A program made the translations under genes and the position numbers. A DNA stretch of 64,000 nucleotides from Brevundimonas sp. (GTDB lineage: Bacteria; Pseudomonadota; Alphaproteobacteria; Caulobacterales; Caulobacteraceae): the NCBI RefSeq assembly GCF_013912005.1, contig NZ_JACESB010000001.1, positions 248,001-312,000 of the forward strand, given 5' to 3'. Below the pieces are notes generated by a model. The model saw only the letters and a list, made by a program, of their open reading frames with translations. It was not told the origin of the DNA and did no database searches. The stretch's first letter is position 1, and the number at the start of each line of letters is the position of its first letter. Of the stretch, positions 40,029-47,986 are shown one piece after another.

Positions 40029-40730
40029 TCAGACGATCGTCCCGAACGCCCGGCCGATCACCGAGGTGACCGCCATGGCGAGGGCGCCCCAGGACACCAC
40101 CCGGACCGCCGAGCGGACCGGCGGCGCCCCGCCCGCCTGCGCGCCCAGCACGCCGAGGCTGGCGAGCCCAAGGAGCGCCGCCGCGATGACCCAGGCGAGG
40201 ATCGCCGTCTCCGGCGCGAACGCGGCCACCAGCAACGGCAGGGCCGCGCCGGCGGCGAAGGTCGCCGCCGAGGTCAGGGCCGCCTGGACCGGCCGGGCGG
40301 TGGAGATCTCGGAGATCCCCAGCTCGTCGCGCGCGTGCGCCCCCAGCGCGTCCTTCTCCATCAGCTGCAGCGCCACCTTGCGCGCCAGCTCCGGCTCCAG
40401 GCCGCGGGCGGCGTAGATCCCCGCCAGCTCCTCGACCTCGGCCTCGCGGTCGGTCGCCAGCTCGGCGGTCTCGCGGGCGAGGTCGGCCTTTTCGGTGTCG
40501 GACTGGGAGCTGACCGAGACGTATTCGCCGGCCGCCATCGACATCGCCCCCGCCGCCAGCCCGGCCACCCCGGCGATCAGCACCGCGCTGCGCGTCCCGT
40601 CGGCCGCCGCCACGCCCGCGACCAGACTCGCCGTCGACACCAGGCCGTCGTTGGCCCCCAGCACGGCGGCCCGCAGCCAGCCGATGCGGGCCACCCGGTG
40701 CCGCTCGGCGTGGGTCTTCATGCGGATCAT
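40029..40730 (-). CDS. VIT1/CCC1-family membrane transporter
   Basis: An integral membrane protein of the VIT family, whose eukaryotic members move ferrous iron or manganese into vacuoles; bacterial members are probable metal transporters. The signature GWLRAAVLGANDGLVSTASLV is near residue 17, with MSMAAGEYVSVSSQSDTEKAD at the end of the second span. The acidic cytosolic helix region (LARETAELATDREAEVEELAG) corresponds to the metal-binding loop. The final three spans close the 233 residues. The start at 40730 has GGGAG upstream; ATG at 40721 is an alternative. Confidence 0.9.
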   Translation of the reverse strand: MIRMKTHAERHRVARIGWLRAAVLGANDGLVSTASLVAGVAAADGTRSAVLIAGVAGLAAGAMSMAAGEYVSVSSQSDTEKADLARETAELATDREAEVEELAGIYAARGLEPELARKVALQLMEKDALGAHARDELGISEISTARPVQAALTSAATFAAGAALPLLVAAFAPETAILAWVIAAALLGLASLGVLGAQAGGAPPVRSAVRVVSWGALAMAVTSVIGRAFGTIV

Positions 40731-40806
40731 GGCGCGCGCTCCCGTGCGGCCTGATCGAAGCCCGGTTCCCCGACGCGCGCAAGCGCCGGAACGGCGCGGG
40801 CGGCGT

Positions 40807-41175
40807 TCAGCCGGCGGCGATCCAGTCGCTGATCAGGCGAACCAGGTCAGACCGGGCGCGGGCGATGTCATCGAGCGTGCGGAACTGGACGACCCCGCGG
40901 TCCGGGGACGGCCAGCGGGCCAGGCCGGCGGCGTCCCGGAAGGCGACCCCGGACGCTCTCGCCGCGCCGCGGTGCAACACCAGCCGCCAGCCGCCGTTCC
41001 GATCCAGCCCGAGCGTGACCCGATCCTGTCCCCCCACGGCGAAGCTGGGCGCGTTCCACTTGATGCTTTCCGCCCAGGTCGCCGGAACCGCCGTCACCGT
41101 CTCGCGCAGCCGCTCGATGCCCGCGCGCGCCTCCGGCTCCTGCCGCTCCAGCCAGTCCTGCACCTCGCCGGCCAT
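40807..41175 (-). CDS. DUF1801 protein
   Basis: A 122-residue protein of the DUF1801 (YdhG-like) fold, of unknown biochemical function. The hallmark pattern is visible: a first helix (VQDWLERQEPEARAGIERLRETV), then AESIKWNAPSFAVGGQDRVTLGLD with the conserved Trp-Asn-Ala-Pro-Ser turn, and a last helix block (RTLDDIARARSDLVRLISDWI). It starts one base beyond the stop of the phytoene-synthase-like gene, so the pair is likely co-translated. No functional link between the two is known to me. Confidence 0.85.
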   Translation of the reverse strand: MAGEVQDWLERQEPEARAGIERLRETVTAVPATWAESIKWNAPSFAVGGQDRVTLGLDRNGGWRLVLHRGAARASGVAFRDAAGLARWPSPDRGVVQFRTLDDIARARSDLVRLISDWIAAG

Positions 41176-41176
41176 C

Positions 41177-41800
41177 TCAGACCCTTCCCCGCGCCACCGC
41201 CCACACCAGCCGCAGCCGCTTGAGCGGTTCCGGCGTATCCGGATTCCGCAGCGCCGCATGGGCCACGGCCGGGAAGCCCGCGGGCGGCAGGGCCTTCAGC
41301 GCCGCGTTGGCCGCCGGACGCAGGGCCGCCGCCTCGTCCGCCCGTCCGGTCAGGATCAGGCCCCGCACCCGCGCCGCATCCGCCACGGCGGTCTCGCGCC
41401 CCGGTCCGGCCAGCACCCGCACCGCCGCCTGGGCGGGACGGACGAACAGGTCCTCCAGATCGTGCGGCCGCCGGTGGGCGCGGTCGATCTGGGCCTCGAT
41501 CAGGGCGTCGGCCCAGCCGCGCTCCAGCCCGCGCCGCTCCACCGCGCCGGCCAGCGCCTCCAGCACCGGATGGCCCCTGCGCGGCGCGCCGGCGAACACC
41601 CCGTCCATCTGCTCCGTCCACCAGGTCAGGCGCATCTCGGCCAGCAGCGGCTGGCTGACCCTGGCGGGGACGGCGGCCAGTTCCGCCTCGAAGGCGTAGA
41701 GGGCGATCAGGTCGGCGCGCGCCTGTTCGTCGGCGACGAAGCGGCTGGACAGCCAGCGGTCGGGGTCGGCGGCGCGAACCTGGGCGTCGAGATCGGACAT
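41177..41800 (-). CDS. Squalene/phytoene synthase-like protein (NDUFAF6-type)
   Basis: A 207-residue protein with the all-helical fold of squalene/phytoene synthases. It most resembles the shorter branch that includes mitochondrial complex I assembly factor NDUFAF6: ADLIALYAFEAELAAVPARVSQPLLAEMRLTWW is the characteristic block. The Asp-rich catalytic motifs of true prenyl synthases are not evident and the protein is shorter than the enzymes (about 270-290 aa), so an assembly-factor-like role is more likely. This is an inference. The start ATG at 41800 follows from the family N terminus; the open frame upstream is shadow sequence. Confidence 0.82.
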   Translation of the reverse strand: MSDLDAQVRAADPDRWLSSRFVADEQARADLIALYAFEAELAAVPARVSQPLLAEMRLTWWTEQMDGVFAGAPRRGHPVLEALAGAVERRGLERGWADALIEAQIDRAHRRPHDLEDLFVRPAQAAVRVLAGPGRETAVADAARVRGLILTGRADEAAALRPAANAALKALPPAGFPAVAHAALRNPDTPEPLKRLRLVWAVARGRV

Positions 41801-41813
41801 CGCAGCCCCATAA

Positions 41814-41846
41814 CGCGAAAGGCCGGGGAGGTCGCCCTCCCCGGCC
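41814..41846 (-). terminator. Rho-independent terminator of the PuuD-like gene
   Basis: On the minus strand GGCCGGGGAG and CTCCCCGGCC form a 10-bp perfect stem with a 6-base loop, followed by TTTCGCG. It lies 23 bases after the stop of the gene at 41869. Confidence 0.75.
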
Positions 41847-41868
41847 GCAGCGGTCTTCGGCCGTCCGG

Positions 41869-42492
41869 TCAGCCGAACAGGGTCTGGTACATGGCCATGG
41901 AGGTCAGCATCGGCAGCGACAGCAGCAGGTTGGTGCGGCTGCCCAGCATGGCCAGGCGGGCCGCCCGGGCCTTCTTCTCGTCGTCGGCCGGGACAATGCC
42001 CAGCACCCGCTTCTGGTTCGGCCAGATGATCCCCCAAACGTTGAGGAACATGACGACGGCCAGCCAGACGCCGATGCCCATCAGGGCGAACTGCTGGTCG
42101 CCCTCGACCATGCCGCCGGCGAGGCCGAAGCTCAGCACCTCGAGGGCGTAGGCGTGGCCGCGCGTGAACATCACCGCCAGACCGGCCAGCACCGTCACCA
42201 GCGCCGCCCAGCGGAACCAGAACAGGGCTTCCGGGGCGATGTGCCGGCTCACCGCCGGCTTCAGCTCGGCCGGGATGGCCGGCATCACCCGGATCTGCAC
42301 GAAGTTGAAGTAGTACAGCAGGCCGATCCACAGAATGCCGGCCACGACGTGGACCCAGCGCAGCACGGCCTGCCAGAAGCCGAGGTCGTAGCCCCCGGGC
42401 GCGATGCGGCCGAAGGCGAAAATCATCACCGCCGCCATGACCAGGCTCAGCAGGATGGTGGTGCGGAAGTTTGCGAGCAGCTTGCCGAACAT
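41869..42492 (-). CDS. PuuD-like membrane protein (urate hydroxylase N-terminal domain)
   Basis: A membrane protein of 207 residues resembling the N-terminal membrane domain of bacterial urate hydroxylase PuuD. About five hydrophobic spans are visible. The diagnostic block is LRWVHVVAGILWIGLLYYFNFVQIRVMPAIPAE, with a conserved His, then EALFWFRWAALVTVLAG and FLNVWGIIWPNQKRVLG. The C-terminal cytochrome c domain of full PuuD, with CxxCH, is missing. No purine-degradation gene is nearby, so urate oxidation is doubtful. The start at MFGKLL has GGGGAGGGG upstream. Confidence 0.85.
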   Translation of the reverse strand: MFGKLLANFRTTILLSLVMAAVMIFAFGRIAPGGYDLGFWQAVLRWVHVVAGILWIGLLYYFNFVQIRVMPAIPAELKPAVSRHIAPEALFWFRWAALVTVLAGLAVMFTRGHAYALEVLSFGLAGGMVEGDQQFALMGIGVWLAVVMFLNVWGIIWPNQKRVLGIVPADDEKKARAARLAMLGSRTNLLLSLPMLTSMAMYQTLFG

Positions 42493-42579
42493 CGGGAACG
42501 CCCCTCCCCGGGCGTGAATCAATGAAGCGCGACCTTACAGCCGCGCCTCACCGACGAACACCGAAAGTGTCAGCGCCCC

Positions 42580-43569
42580 TCAGGGGCGGGAGGCCATGCC
42601 CAGCTTGACCGGCTGCGCCTCGTCCGACGAGCCGCCGCGCTTGACGCCCCACAGCAGGATGATCGGCGCGCCGACGTAGATCGACGAATAGGTGCCGACG
42701 ATGATGCCGAACATCAGGGCGATGGAGAAGCCGAACAGCGCCTCGCCGCCGAGGAAGGCCAGCGCCGCCAGCACCATGACCGCGGTCAGGCCGGTGATGA
42801 TGGTCCGGCTCAGCGTCTCGTTGATCGACAGGTCGATCACCTCGCGCAGCGGCATGGTCTTGTACTTGCGCAGGTTCTCGCGAAGGCGGTCGAACACCAC
42901 CACGGTGTCGTTCATCGAATAGCCGATGACGGTCAGGATGGCGGCGACCATGTTGAGGCTGAACTCCAGCCGCATGACCACGATCAGGCCGAACACCAGG
43001 ATCACGTCGTGGAGCAGGCCGGCCACGGCGCCGAGCCCGAACTGCGGCTCGAAGCGGAACCAGATGTAGGCGAACATCAGAACCACAGCCAGGCCGAGGG
43101 CGATCAGGCCGGAGCGGAACAGCTCGCCCGACACCTTGGAGCCGACCACCTCGACCCCGGAATAGGTCACCTCGCCGACGGCGCCGGAGATGGCCCCCTC
43201 CACGCGGCGCACCACCTGGGTCTGGTCCGCGCCTTCCGGGATCTGGAAGCGGACGACGGCGGTGGAGCCGTCGGCGACGTTGGTGTCGCGACGGGCGATG
43301 CCCTGCACCTGCACGTCGCCGAGGCCGAGGTCGCTGACCGAGCCGCGGATGTCATCCAGCGCCAGCACCTGCCCGGCCGGCTTGGCGACCTCCAGCGAGG
43401 CGCCGCCGCGGAAGTCGATGCCCATGTTCAGGCCGGGCCAGAAGCAGCCGATAATCGAGGCGATGCAGAGCACCGCCGAGAGCGCGCCGAACAGTTTCGC
43501 GAAGCGGACGAACTGGAAGTTCGTCTTCTGCGGCAGCAGTTTGATGAGGGGCCATCCACGCATCGCCAT
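42580..43569 (-). CDS. secF: Protein translocase subunit SecF
   Basis: Inner-membrane partner of SecD; together they use the proton gradient to complete protein export through SecYEG. The 329 residues have the six-span layout with a periplasmic domain after the first helix, marked by MGIDFRGGASLEV. The later block FGLGAVAGLLHDVILVFGL and IGYSMNDTVVVFDRLREN is diagnostic. The start ATG overlaps the secD stop by one base (TGATG); the in-frame ATG two codons later is an alternative. Confidence 0.97.
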   Translation of the reverse strand: MAMRGWPLIKLLPQKTNFQFVRFAKLFGALSAVLCIASIIGCFWPGLNMGIDFRGGASLEVAKPAGQVLALDDIRGSVSDLGLGDVQVQGIARRDTNVADGSTAVVRFQIPEGADQTQVVRRVEGAISGAVGEVTYSGVEVVGSKVSGELFRSGLIALGLAVVLMFAYIWFRFEPQFGLGAVAGLLHDVILVFGLIVVMRLEFSLNMVAAILTVIGYSMNDTVVVFDRLRENLRKYKTMPLREVIDLSINETLSRTIITGLTAVMVLAALAFLGGEALFGFSIALMFGIIVGTYSSIYVGAPIILLWGVKRGGSSDEAQPVKLGMASRP

Positions 43570-45155
43570 CACTCCGCGATCGGCAGTTTCTTGGGTTTGG
43601 CCACCTTCAGCCACAGGGCCAGCCCGACCTGGGCGACCAGCACCGCCGACAGCATCGAGGTGAACACCCCGATGGTCAGGGTCCACGCGAAGCCGCGCAC
43701 CGGACCGGCGCCGAACACGAACATGATCAGCGCCGCCACCAGGGTGGTCAGGTTGGCGTCGACGATGGTGCCCATGGCCTTGTTGAAGCCGGCGTCCATC
43801 GAGGCGATCACGCTCCGCCCGGACCGGGCCTCGTCGCGCATGCGCTCGTAGATCAGCACGTTGGCGTCCACGGCCACGGCGAAGGTCAGCACCAGACCGG
43901 CGATGCCGGGCAGGGTCAGGGCGGCGCCGATCATCGACATGGAGGCGATGATGAGCAGGCCGTTGAGCAGCAGGCCGATCACGGAGATGCCGCCGAACAG
44001 CAGGCCGTACGACCCCAGCATGAACAGCACGATGATCAGGAAGCCGACCGCCGTCGAGATCGCCCCGGCCTGCACCGCGTCGGCGCCCAGTTCGGCGGTG
44101 ACGGTGCGGCGCTCCTGCACCTTCAGCGGCGCCGGCAGGGCCCCGCCGTTCAGCAGGTTCACCATCTCCGAGGCTTCCTGGATGGAGAAGCGGCCCTCGA
44201 TGATGCCCGAGCCGCCGGTGATGGCGCTGCGGATGGTCGGGGCCGAGATGACCTTGCCGTCGAGGATGATGGCGAAGGGCCGGCCGATGTTGGCGGCGGT
44301 GGCCTCGCCGAAGCGGCGGGCGCCTTGGCCGTCGAACCGGAAGCCGATGGCGGTCTGCTGGTTGGCGTCGGTGGTGACCTCGGCCTTGGTCAGGTTCTCG
44401 CCCGAGACGAGGATGCGCCGCTTGACGAGGTAGGGGGTTCCGACGTCGTCGAACAGCACCTCCGAGCCCGGCGGCACGGCCCCGGCCAGCGCCTCCTGCA
44501 GGGAGTTCTCGACGTCGACCATCTGGAAGGTCAGCTGCGCGGTCTGGCCGACCAGCCGCTCCAGCTCGGCCGGATCGCTCTGGCCCGGCGCCTGGACGAC
44601 GATCCGCTCGGCGCCCTGACGGGTGATGGAGATCTCCTTGGTGCCGGTGCTGTCGAGGCGGCGACGAACCACCTCGATCGACTGGGTCACGGCGTCAGAG
44701 CCCATCGAGGCCATCGCCCGTTCGGTGAATGCGTAGCGGATCCGGTCGCCCTGGCGCTGCACCGTGCGGTCCACGGTCCCGCTCGGCCCCACCGTGACCA
44801 GCGCCCGCATCGCCTCGATCGCCTGGTCGATCTGCCCCGGATTGGCCAGGGCGACCATGACGCCGTCCTCCTGCCGCACGATGCCGGTCACCGGCACGTT
44901 GGCCTCGGTGAGCACCGTGCGCGCGTCCTCGGCCAGGTTGGTCAGGCGCTTCTCGCGCATGGCCGGCACGTCGACCTCGAGCAGCAGGTAGGAGCCGCCC
45001 TGGAGGTCAAGGCCGAGGTTGACGCCGCTCGACGGCAGCCAGCCCGGCAGCGCCGCGCGCTGCGCCGGCGTCAGCACGTTGGGGAAGGCGAACAGCAGCC
45101 CGAACAGGAGCGACAGGGCGAGAAGGACGACCTTCCAGCGCGACAGATGGATCAT
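43569..45155 (-). CDS. secD: Protein translocase subunit SecD
   Basis: Inner-membrane subunit of the SecDF translocation motor, 528 residues, normal length. After the first span (VVLLALSLLFGLLFAF) the P1 domain opens with NLGLDLQGGSYLLLEVD. The substrate-binding periplasmic domain follows, and the C-terminal five spans contain AVDANVLIYERMRDE, with the conserved Asp of the proton pathway, and FVFGAGPVRGFAWTLTIG. It lies between yajC (31 bases) and secF (overlap), the standard yajC-secD-secF order. Confidence 0.98.
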   Translation of the reverse strand: MIHLSRWKVVLLALSLLFGLLFAFPNVLTPAQRAALPGWLPSSGVNLGLDLQGGSYLLLEVDVPAMREKRLTNLAEDARTVLTEANVPVTGIVRQEDGVMVALANPGQIDQAIEAMRALVTVGPSGTVDRTVQRQGDRIRYAFTERAMASMGSDAVTQSIEVVRRRLDSTGTKEISITRQGAERIVVQAPGQSDPAELERLVGQTAQLTFQMVDVENSLQEALAGAVPPGSEVLFDDVGTPYLVKRRILVSGENLTKAEVTTDANQQTAIGFRFDGQGARRFGEATAANIGRPFAIILDGKVISAPTIRSAITGGSGIIEGRFSIQEASEMVNLLNGGALPAPLKVQERRTVTAELGADAVQAGAISTAVGFLIIVLFMLGSYGLLFGGISVIGLLLNGLLIIASMSMIGAALTLPGIAGLVLTFAVAVDANVLIYERMRDEARSGRSVIASMDAGFNKAMGTIVDANLTTLVAALIMFVFGAGPVRGFAWTLTIGVFTSMLSAVLVAQVGLALWLKVAKPKKLPIAE

Positions 45156-45186
45156 GCGGGCTGTTCCCGACCTTTCAGGCGGCTGT

Positions 45187-45501
45187 TCAGGCCTTGGCGT
45201 CGTTGGCGGCGATGGCGGTGCGGTTGCGCACCTCCGAGACCATCGACTTGACCACGCGCACGTTCACGCCCTGGGCGATCTCGACCATGGCCTCCTCGTT
45301 CTCGACGCGGGTCACCTTGCCGATCATGCCGTTCGACATCACCACCGTGTCGCCGCGCTTGATCGCGTCGATCATCGCCCGGTGTTCCTTCATCCGCTTC
45401 TGCTGCGGACGGATCATCAGGAAGTAGAACAGGACGAAGATCGCCACGAAGGGCAGGAAGTTCAGGAAAAGGGCCATGGGCCCCCCGTCGGCAGCAGTCA
45501 T
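45187..45501 (-). CDS. yajC: Preprotein translocase subunit YajC
   Basis: A small single-span inner-membrane protein associated with SecDF, 104 residues. The span (FLNFLPFVAIFVLFYFLMI) is followed by the family signature RPQQKRMKEHRAMI and a C-terminal SH3-like part (IKRGDTVVMSNGMIGKVTRV). It heads the yajC-secD-secF group. nlpD upstream is 120 bases away, so yajC may have its own promoter. Confidence 0.95.
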   Translation of the reverse strand: MTAADGGPMALFLNFLPFVAIFVLFYFLMIRPQQKRMKEHRAMIDAIKRGDTVVMSNGMIGKVTRVENEEAMVEIAQGVNVRVVKSMVSEVRNRTAIAANDAKA

Positions 45502-45621
45502 CGGTCGGTCCTTGATCGGGCCGGCGGACGCGCGGCGGCGCCCCCGGAAAATGAGGCGCGGAACCTAGGGCGCGCCGGGAGACTTTGCAACGCAAGCCGC
45601 CGGCGCGCGCCGACGCCTGCG

Positions 45622-46716
45622 CTATCGGGGCAACACGCCCAGCGGGTCGACGGCGTTCGGTTCGTCCCCGCGCATGCGCCAGGTCTCGAAGTGCATCGAC
45701 GGCCGGCCGTCGCCCGCGGTGGTCCCTACGGTGCCGATCACCTGCCCCGCCTGCACGTCCTGGCCGTCCTGCACCGTCTCCGAGCCGAGGTGGCCGTACA
45801 CGGTGCGCCAGCCGTCGCGGTGGACGATCAGCACGGTCAGACCCTGCCCCGCCAGGTCGTCGCCGACGTAACCCACCCGGCCGGCTGCGGCGGCCCGCAC
45901 CTCCGCCCCGGCGGGCGCGGCGATATTGATTCCGTTGTTGCGCTCGCCCAGCCCCACCGGGCCGAAGCGTCGCACCACCTCGCCGCGCACCGGCCAGTCG
46001 AGGTTGACCGTGCTCGCCGTCGGCGGAGCGGTCGGTGCGGCGGTGGCGGCGGGTTCCCGCGACGGCGGCAGCGGTCGCGGGGCCGCAGTCGGCGGCGGCG
46101 GCGGAGGCGGCGGAGGCGGCGGCGGAGCGGCCTCCGGCGTGCTCATCCCGATCGGAGACGGGCCGGTGGCGTAGGGATCGCCGCCGATGTCCACCGCCCC
46201 CTGCGGCAGCACCAGCCGCTGCCCCGGCGCGATGTCGGCGCGCGGCCCGAGATTGTTGAGGTCGATCAGCACCTGCACCGGCGTCTGGAAGCGGCGGCCG
46301 ATGCCGGAAATGGTGTCGCCGCGCTGGATCTCGTAGGTCGCGCCGGCGACGGCGGCGGGGCGGGCGGCCGACGGCGGCGGCGGGGCGGCGAATCCTTCGG
46401 AGGCGGGACCCGCAGCCGGAACCCGGCCGGAACCGGTCGAGACCGGCGCGTCCAGCGCTCCGCCCTCGATGTCGGCCACCGGCGCGGTGGACGGCGGCGG
46501 CGCCTCGCGGGCGGGATCGGTCGATCCCCGACCCCCCTCGCCTGAAGGCGCGGGCGTCGCCGGCGTCGTGGGATAGACGGGTGCCCGGCCCGCGGACGGG
46601 GGCGCGCCGGCGTAGATCGGATAGCGCGGCGAGTCCGGATAGCTCGAGCACGCCGCCAGCGTCATCAGCGCGCCCAGCGCCAGCGCCGCCCGTCGTCCCG
46701 CCGTCATCCAGTCCAT
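45622..46716 (-). CDS. nlpD: NlpD-like lipoprotein with LysM and degenerate LytM domains
   Basis: An envelope lipoprotein of 364 residues that, by family, would activate a cell-separation amidase instead of cutting peptidoglycan itself. The lipobox is LMTLAAC near residue 22. A LysM domain (YEIQRGDTISGIGRRF to GQRLVLPQG, about 130-172) binds peptidoglycan. A stretch of twelve prolines follows. The C-terminal LytM domain lacks its zinc ligands: the usual HxxxD reads NNGIN and the usual HxH reads SMH, while YGHL is kept. The position after surE and pcm is the classic nlpD place. The start at MDWMTAG is the beginning of the lipoprotein signal. Confidence 0.9.
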   Translation of the reverse strand: MDWMTAGRRAALALGALMTLAACSSYPDSPRYPIYAGAPPSAGRAPVYPTTPATPAPSGEGGRGSTDPAREAPPPSTAPVADIEGGALDAPVSTGSGRVPAAGPASEGFAAPPPPSAARPAAVAGATYEIQRGDTISGIGRRFQTPVQVLIDLNNLGPRADIAPGQRLVLPQGAVDIGGDPYATGPSPIGMSTPEAAPPPPPPPPPPPPTAAPRPLPPSREPAATAAPTAPPTASTVNLDWPVRGEVVRRFGPVGLGERNNGINIAAPAGAEVRAAAAGRVGYVGDDLAGQGLTVLIVHRDGWRTVYGHLGSETVQDGQDVQAGQVIGTVGTTAGDGRPSMHFETWRMRGDEPNAVDPLGVLPR

Positions 46717-46801
46717 TCGCCCGCTCCCGAATCCGCGTCCCGCCTGCCGGGCCACCCTCGCCCGTGAACCGCGCCAAAGTTGGGCGGGAAGGTTAATGAG
46801 A

Positions 46802-46961
46802 AGGGAACAGGGATTAGGGAATAGGAAATAGGGAGCAGGGAGAGAACAGACGCCAGGGCCAGGCGCCCTGCGCCGGCAACCACACCTGACCCGGCGCACC
46901 GACCAATCGCCGTTCACCAAACTCCTGTTCCCTAATCCCTAATCCCTACCCCCTACTCCCT
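46802..46961. repeat. Inverted pair of 7-bp-period G-rich repeat arrays (locus B)
   Basis: The left arm (46802-46843) consists of six 7-bp units on the plus strand: AGGGAAC, AGGGATT, AGGGAAT, AGGAAAT, AGGGAGC, AGGGAGA. The right arm (46920-46961) has six units on the minus strand: AGGGAGT, AGGGGGT, AGGGATT, AGGGATT, AGGGAAC, AGGAGTT. A unique spacer of 76 bp separates them. The right arm begins 3 bases after the pcm stop codon. Five GGG runs at 4-base intervals in the right arm fit a G-quadruplex; the two arms can also pair as a long imperfect hairpin. Confidence 0.9.
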
Positions 46962-46964
46962 GGC

Positions 46965-47609
46965 TCATCCCTCCTTCGCCGTCCCCTCCACCAGCGGCAC
47001 GAACCTGACCTCCGCGAGGCTCTCGCGGCGGAAACTCCCGTCTTCCTGGCCGACGTAGCGGTGCAGCATCTGCACCGAGGTGCGGCCCACCGGCACGACG
47101 AGGACGCCGCCGGGCTTGAGCTGGTGCAGCAGTTCCGTCGGCTCGCCCGGCGCCGCGGCGGTCACCATGATGCGGTCGAACGGCGCCTGCTCGGGCCAGC
47201 CGAGCCCCCCGTCGCCGTGGCGGGTGATGACGTTGTCGATGCCCAGCTGACGCAGCCGCCCCTCGGCCTCGGTCAGCAGGCTGCGGTAGCGCTCGACCGA
47301 ATAGACGTAGCGCGCCAGCCGGCTCAGCACCGCCGCCTGGTAGCCGGAGCCGGTGCCGATCTCCAGCACCCGGTGCCGCGGCTGCACGTCCAGCGCCTGG
47401 GTCATCAGGCCGACGATGTACGGCTGGCTGATGGTCTGGGCGCAGTCGATCGGCAGCGGCTTGTCGTCCCACGCCTGGTCGAGGAATTTCTCGTGCACGA
47501 ACACCGAGCGGTCGATCGACTCCATCGCCGCCAGCACGCGCGGGTCGGTCACCCCCTGCTGCCGCAGCCCGAGGATCAGCCGTCCGGCCCGATCGTCGTG
47601 CAGCTTCAT
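46965..47609 (-). CDS. pcm: Protein-L-isoaspartate O-methyltransferase
   Basis: Repairs isoaspartyl residues in aged proteins by SAM-dependent carboxyl methylation. The 214 residues are canonical: active-site block PIDCAQTISQPYIVGLMTQAL (about 53-73), motif I VLEIGTGSGYQAAVLSRLA (81-99), then VITRHGDGGLGWPEQAPFDRI and LKPGGVLVVPVG. The ATG overlaps the stop of the small lipoprotein gene (ATGA), giving a coupled surE-lipoprotein-pcm unit. A G-rich heptad array starts directly after its stop codon. Confidence 0.96.
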   Translation of the reverse strand: MKLHDDRAGRLILGLRQQGVTDPRVLAAMESIDRSVFVHEKFLDQAWDDKPLPIDCAQTISQPYIVGLMTQALDVQPRHRVLEIGTGSGYQAAVLSRLARYVYSVERYRSLLTEAEGRLRQLGIDNVITRHGDGGLGWPEQAPFDRIMVTAAAPGEPTELLHQLKPGGVLVVPVGRTSVQMLHRYVGQEDGSFRRESLAEVRFVPLVEGTAKEG

Positions 47610-47986
47610 CGCACCACCTTCAGCGAGAGCCGGTCGACGTAGAGCAGCCGATCGGAGGGGCAGCCCTCGACTTCCGCGGCGCCCACCGCCGCGAGCGGCA
47701 CGGCCCTCCCGCGCACCGCGACCCGGCGGCCGTCCCAGTGGCCGGCGGAGCGGACGAACCGGCCTGTCAGATCGACCGGCAGGCAGCTTCCGTCGTCGAG
47801 CCGCAGCCGGCCGCGGGTGGAGCCATCGATGCGCGGCATCTCGAGCCGGCCCCGCAGCCGGCACCAGCCGGCGGCGTCGCAGCCCGAATCGATCCACGGC
47901 CGGTCGAGCCACCCCGTGCGCGTCTGCACGCCCATGCAGCCGGCGGCCCCGACCGCGAGCGCGGCCATGGCCGACGCCGCCCTCAC
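47606..47986 (-). CDS. Small putative lipoprotein between surE and pcm
   Basis: A 126-residue protein of unknown function. The N terminus (MRAASAMAALAVGAAGC) is a short lipoprotein-like signal with Cys 17 as candidate lipidation site. The mature part has four more cysteines (SGCDAAGWC, GSC, EGC) and small beta-type blocks with RLRGRLEMPRID and WDGRRVAVRGRAVPL, reminiscent of an OB-like fold. GTG at 47986 is chosen because it overlaps the surE stop by 4 bases; ATG at codon 7 would cut the signal short. Its own stop overlaps the pcm start. Confidence 0.78.
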   Translation of the reverse strand: MRAASAMAALAVGAAGCMGVQTRTGWLDRPWIDSGCDAAGWCRLRGRLEMPRIDGSTRGRLRLDDGSCLPVDLTGRFVRSAGHWDGRRVAVRGRAVPLAAVGAAEVEGCPSDRLLYVDRLSLKVVR

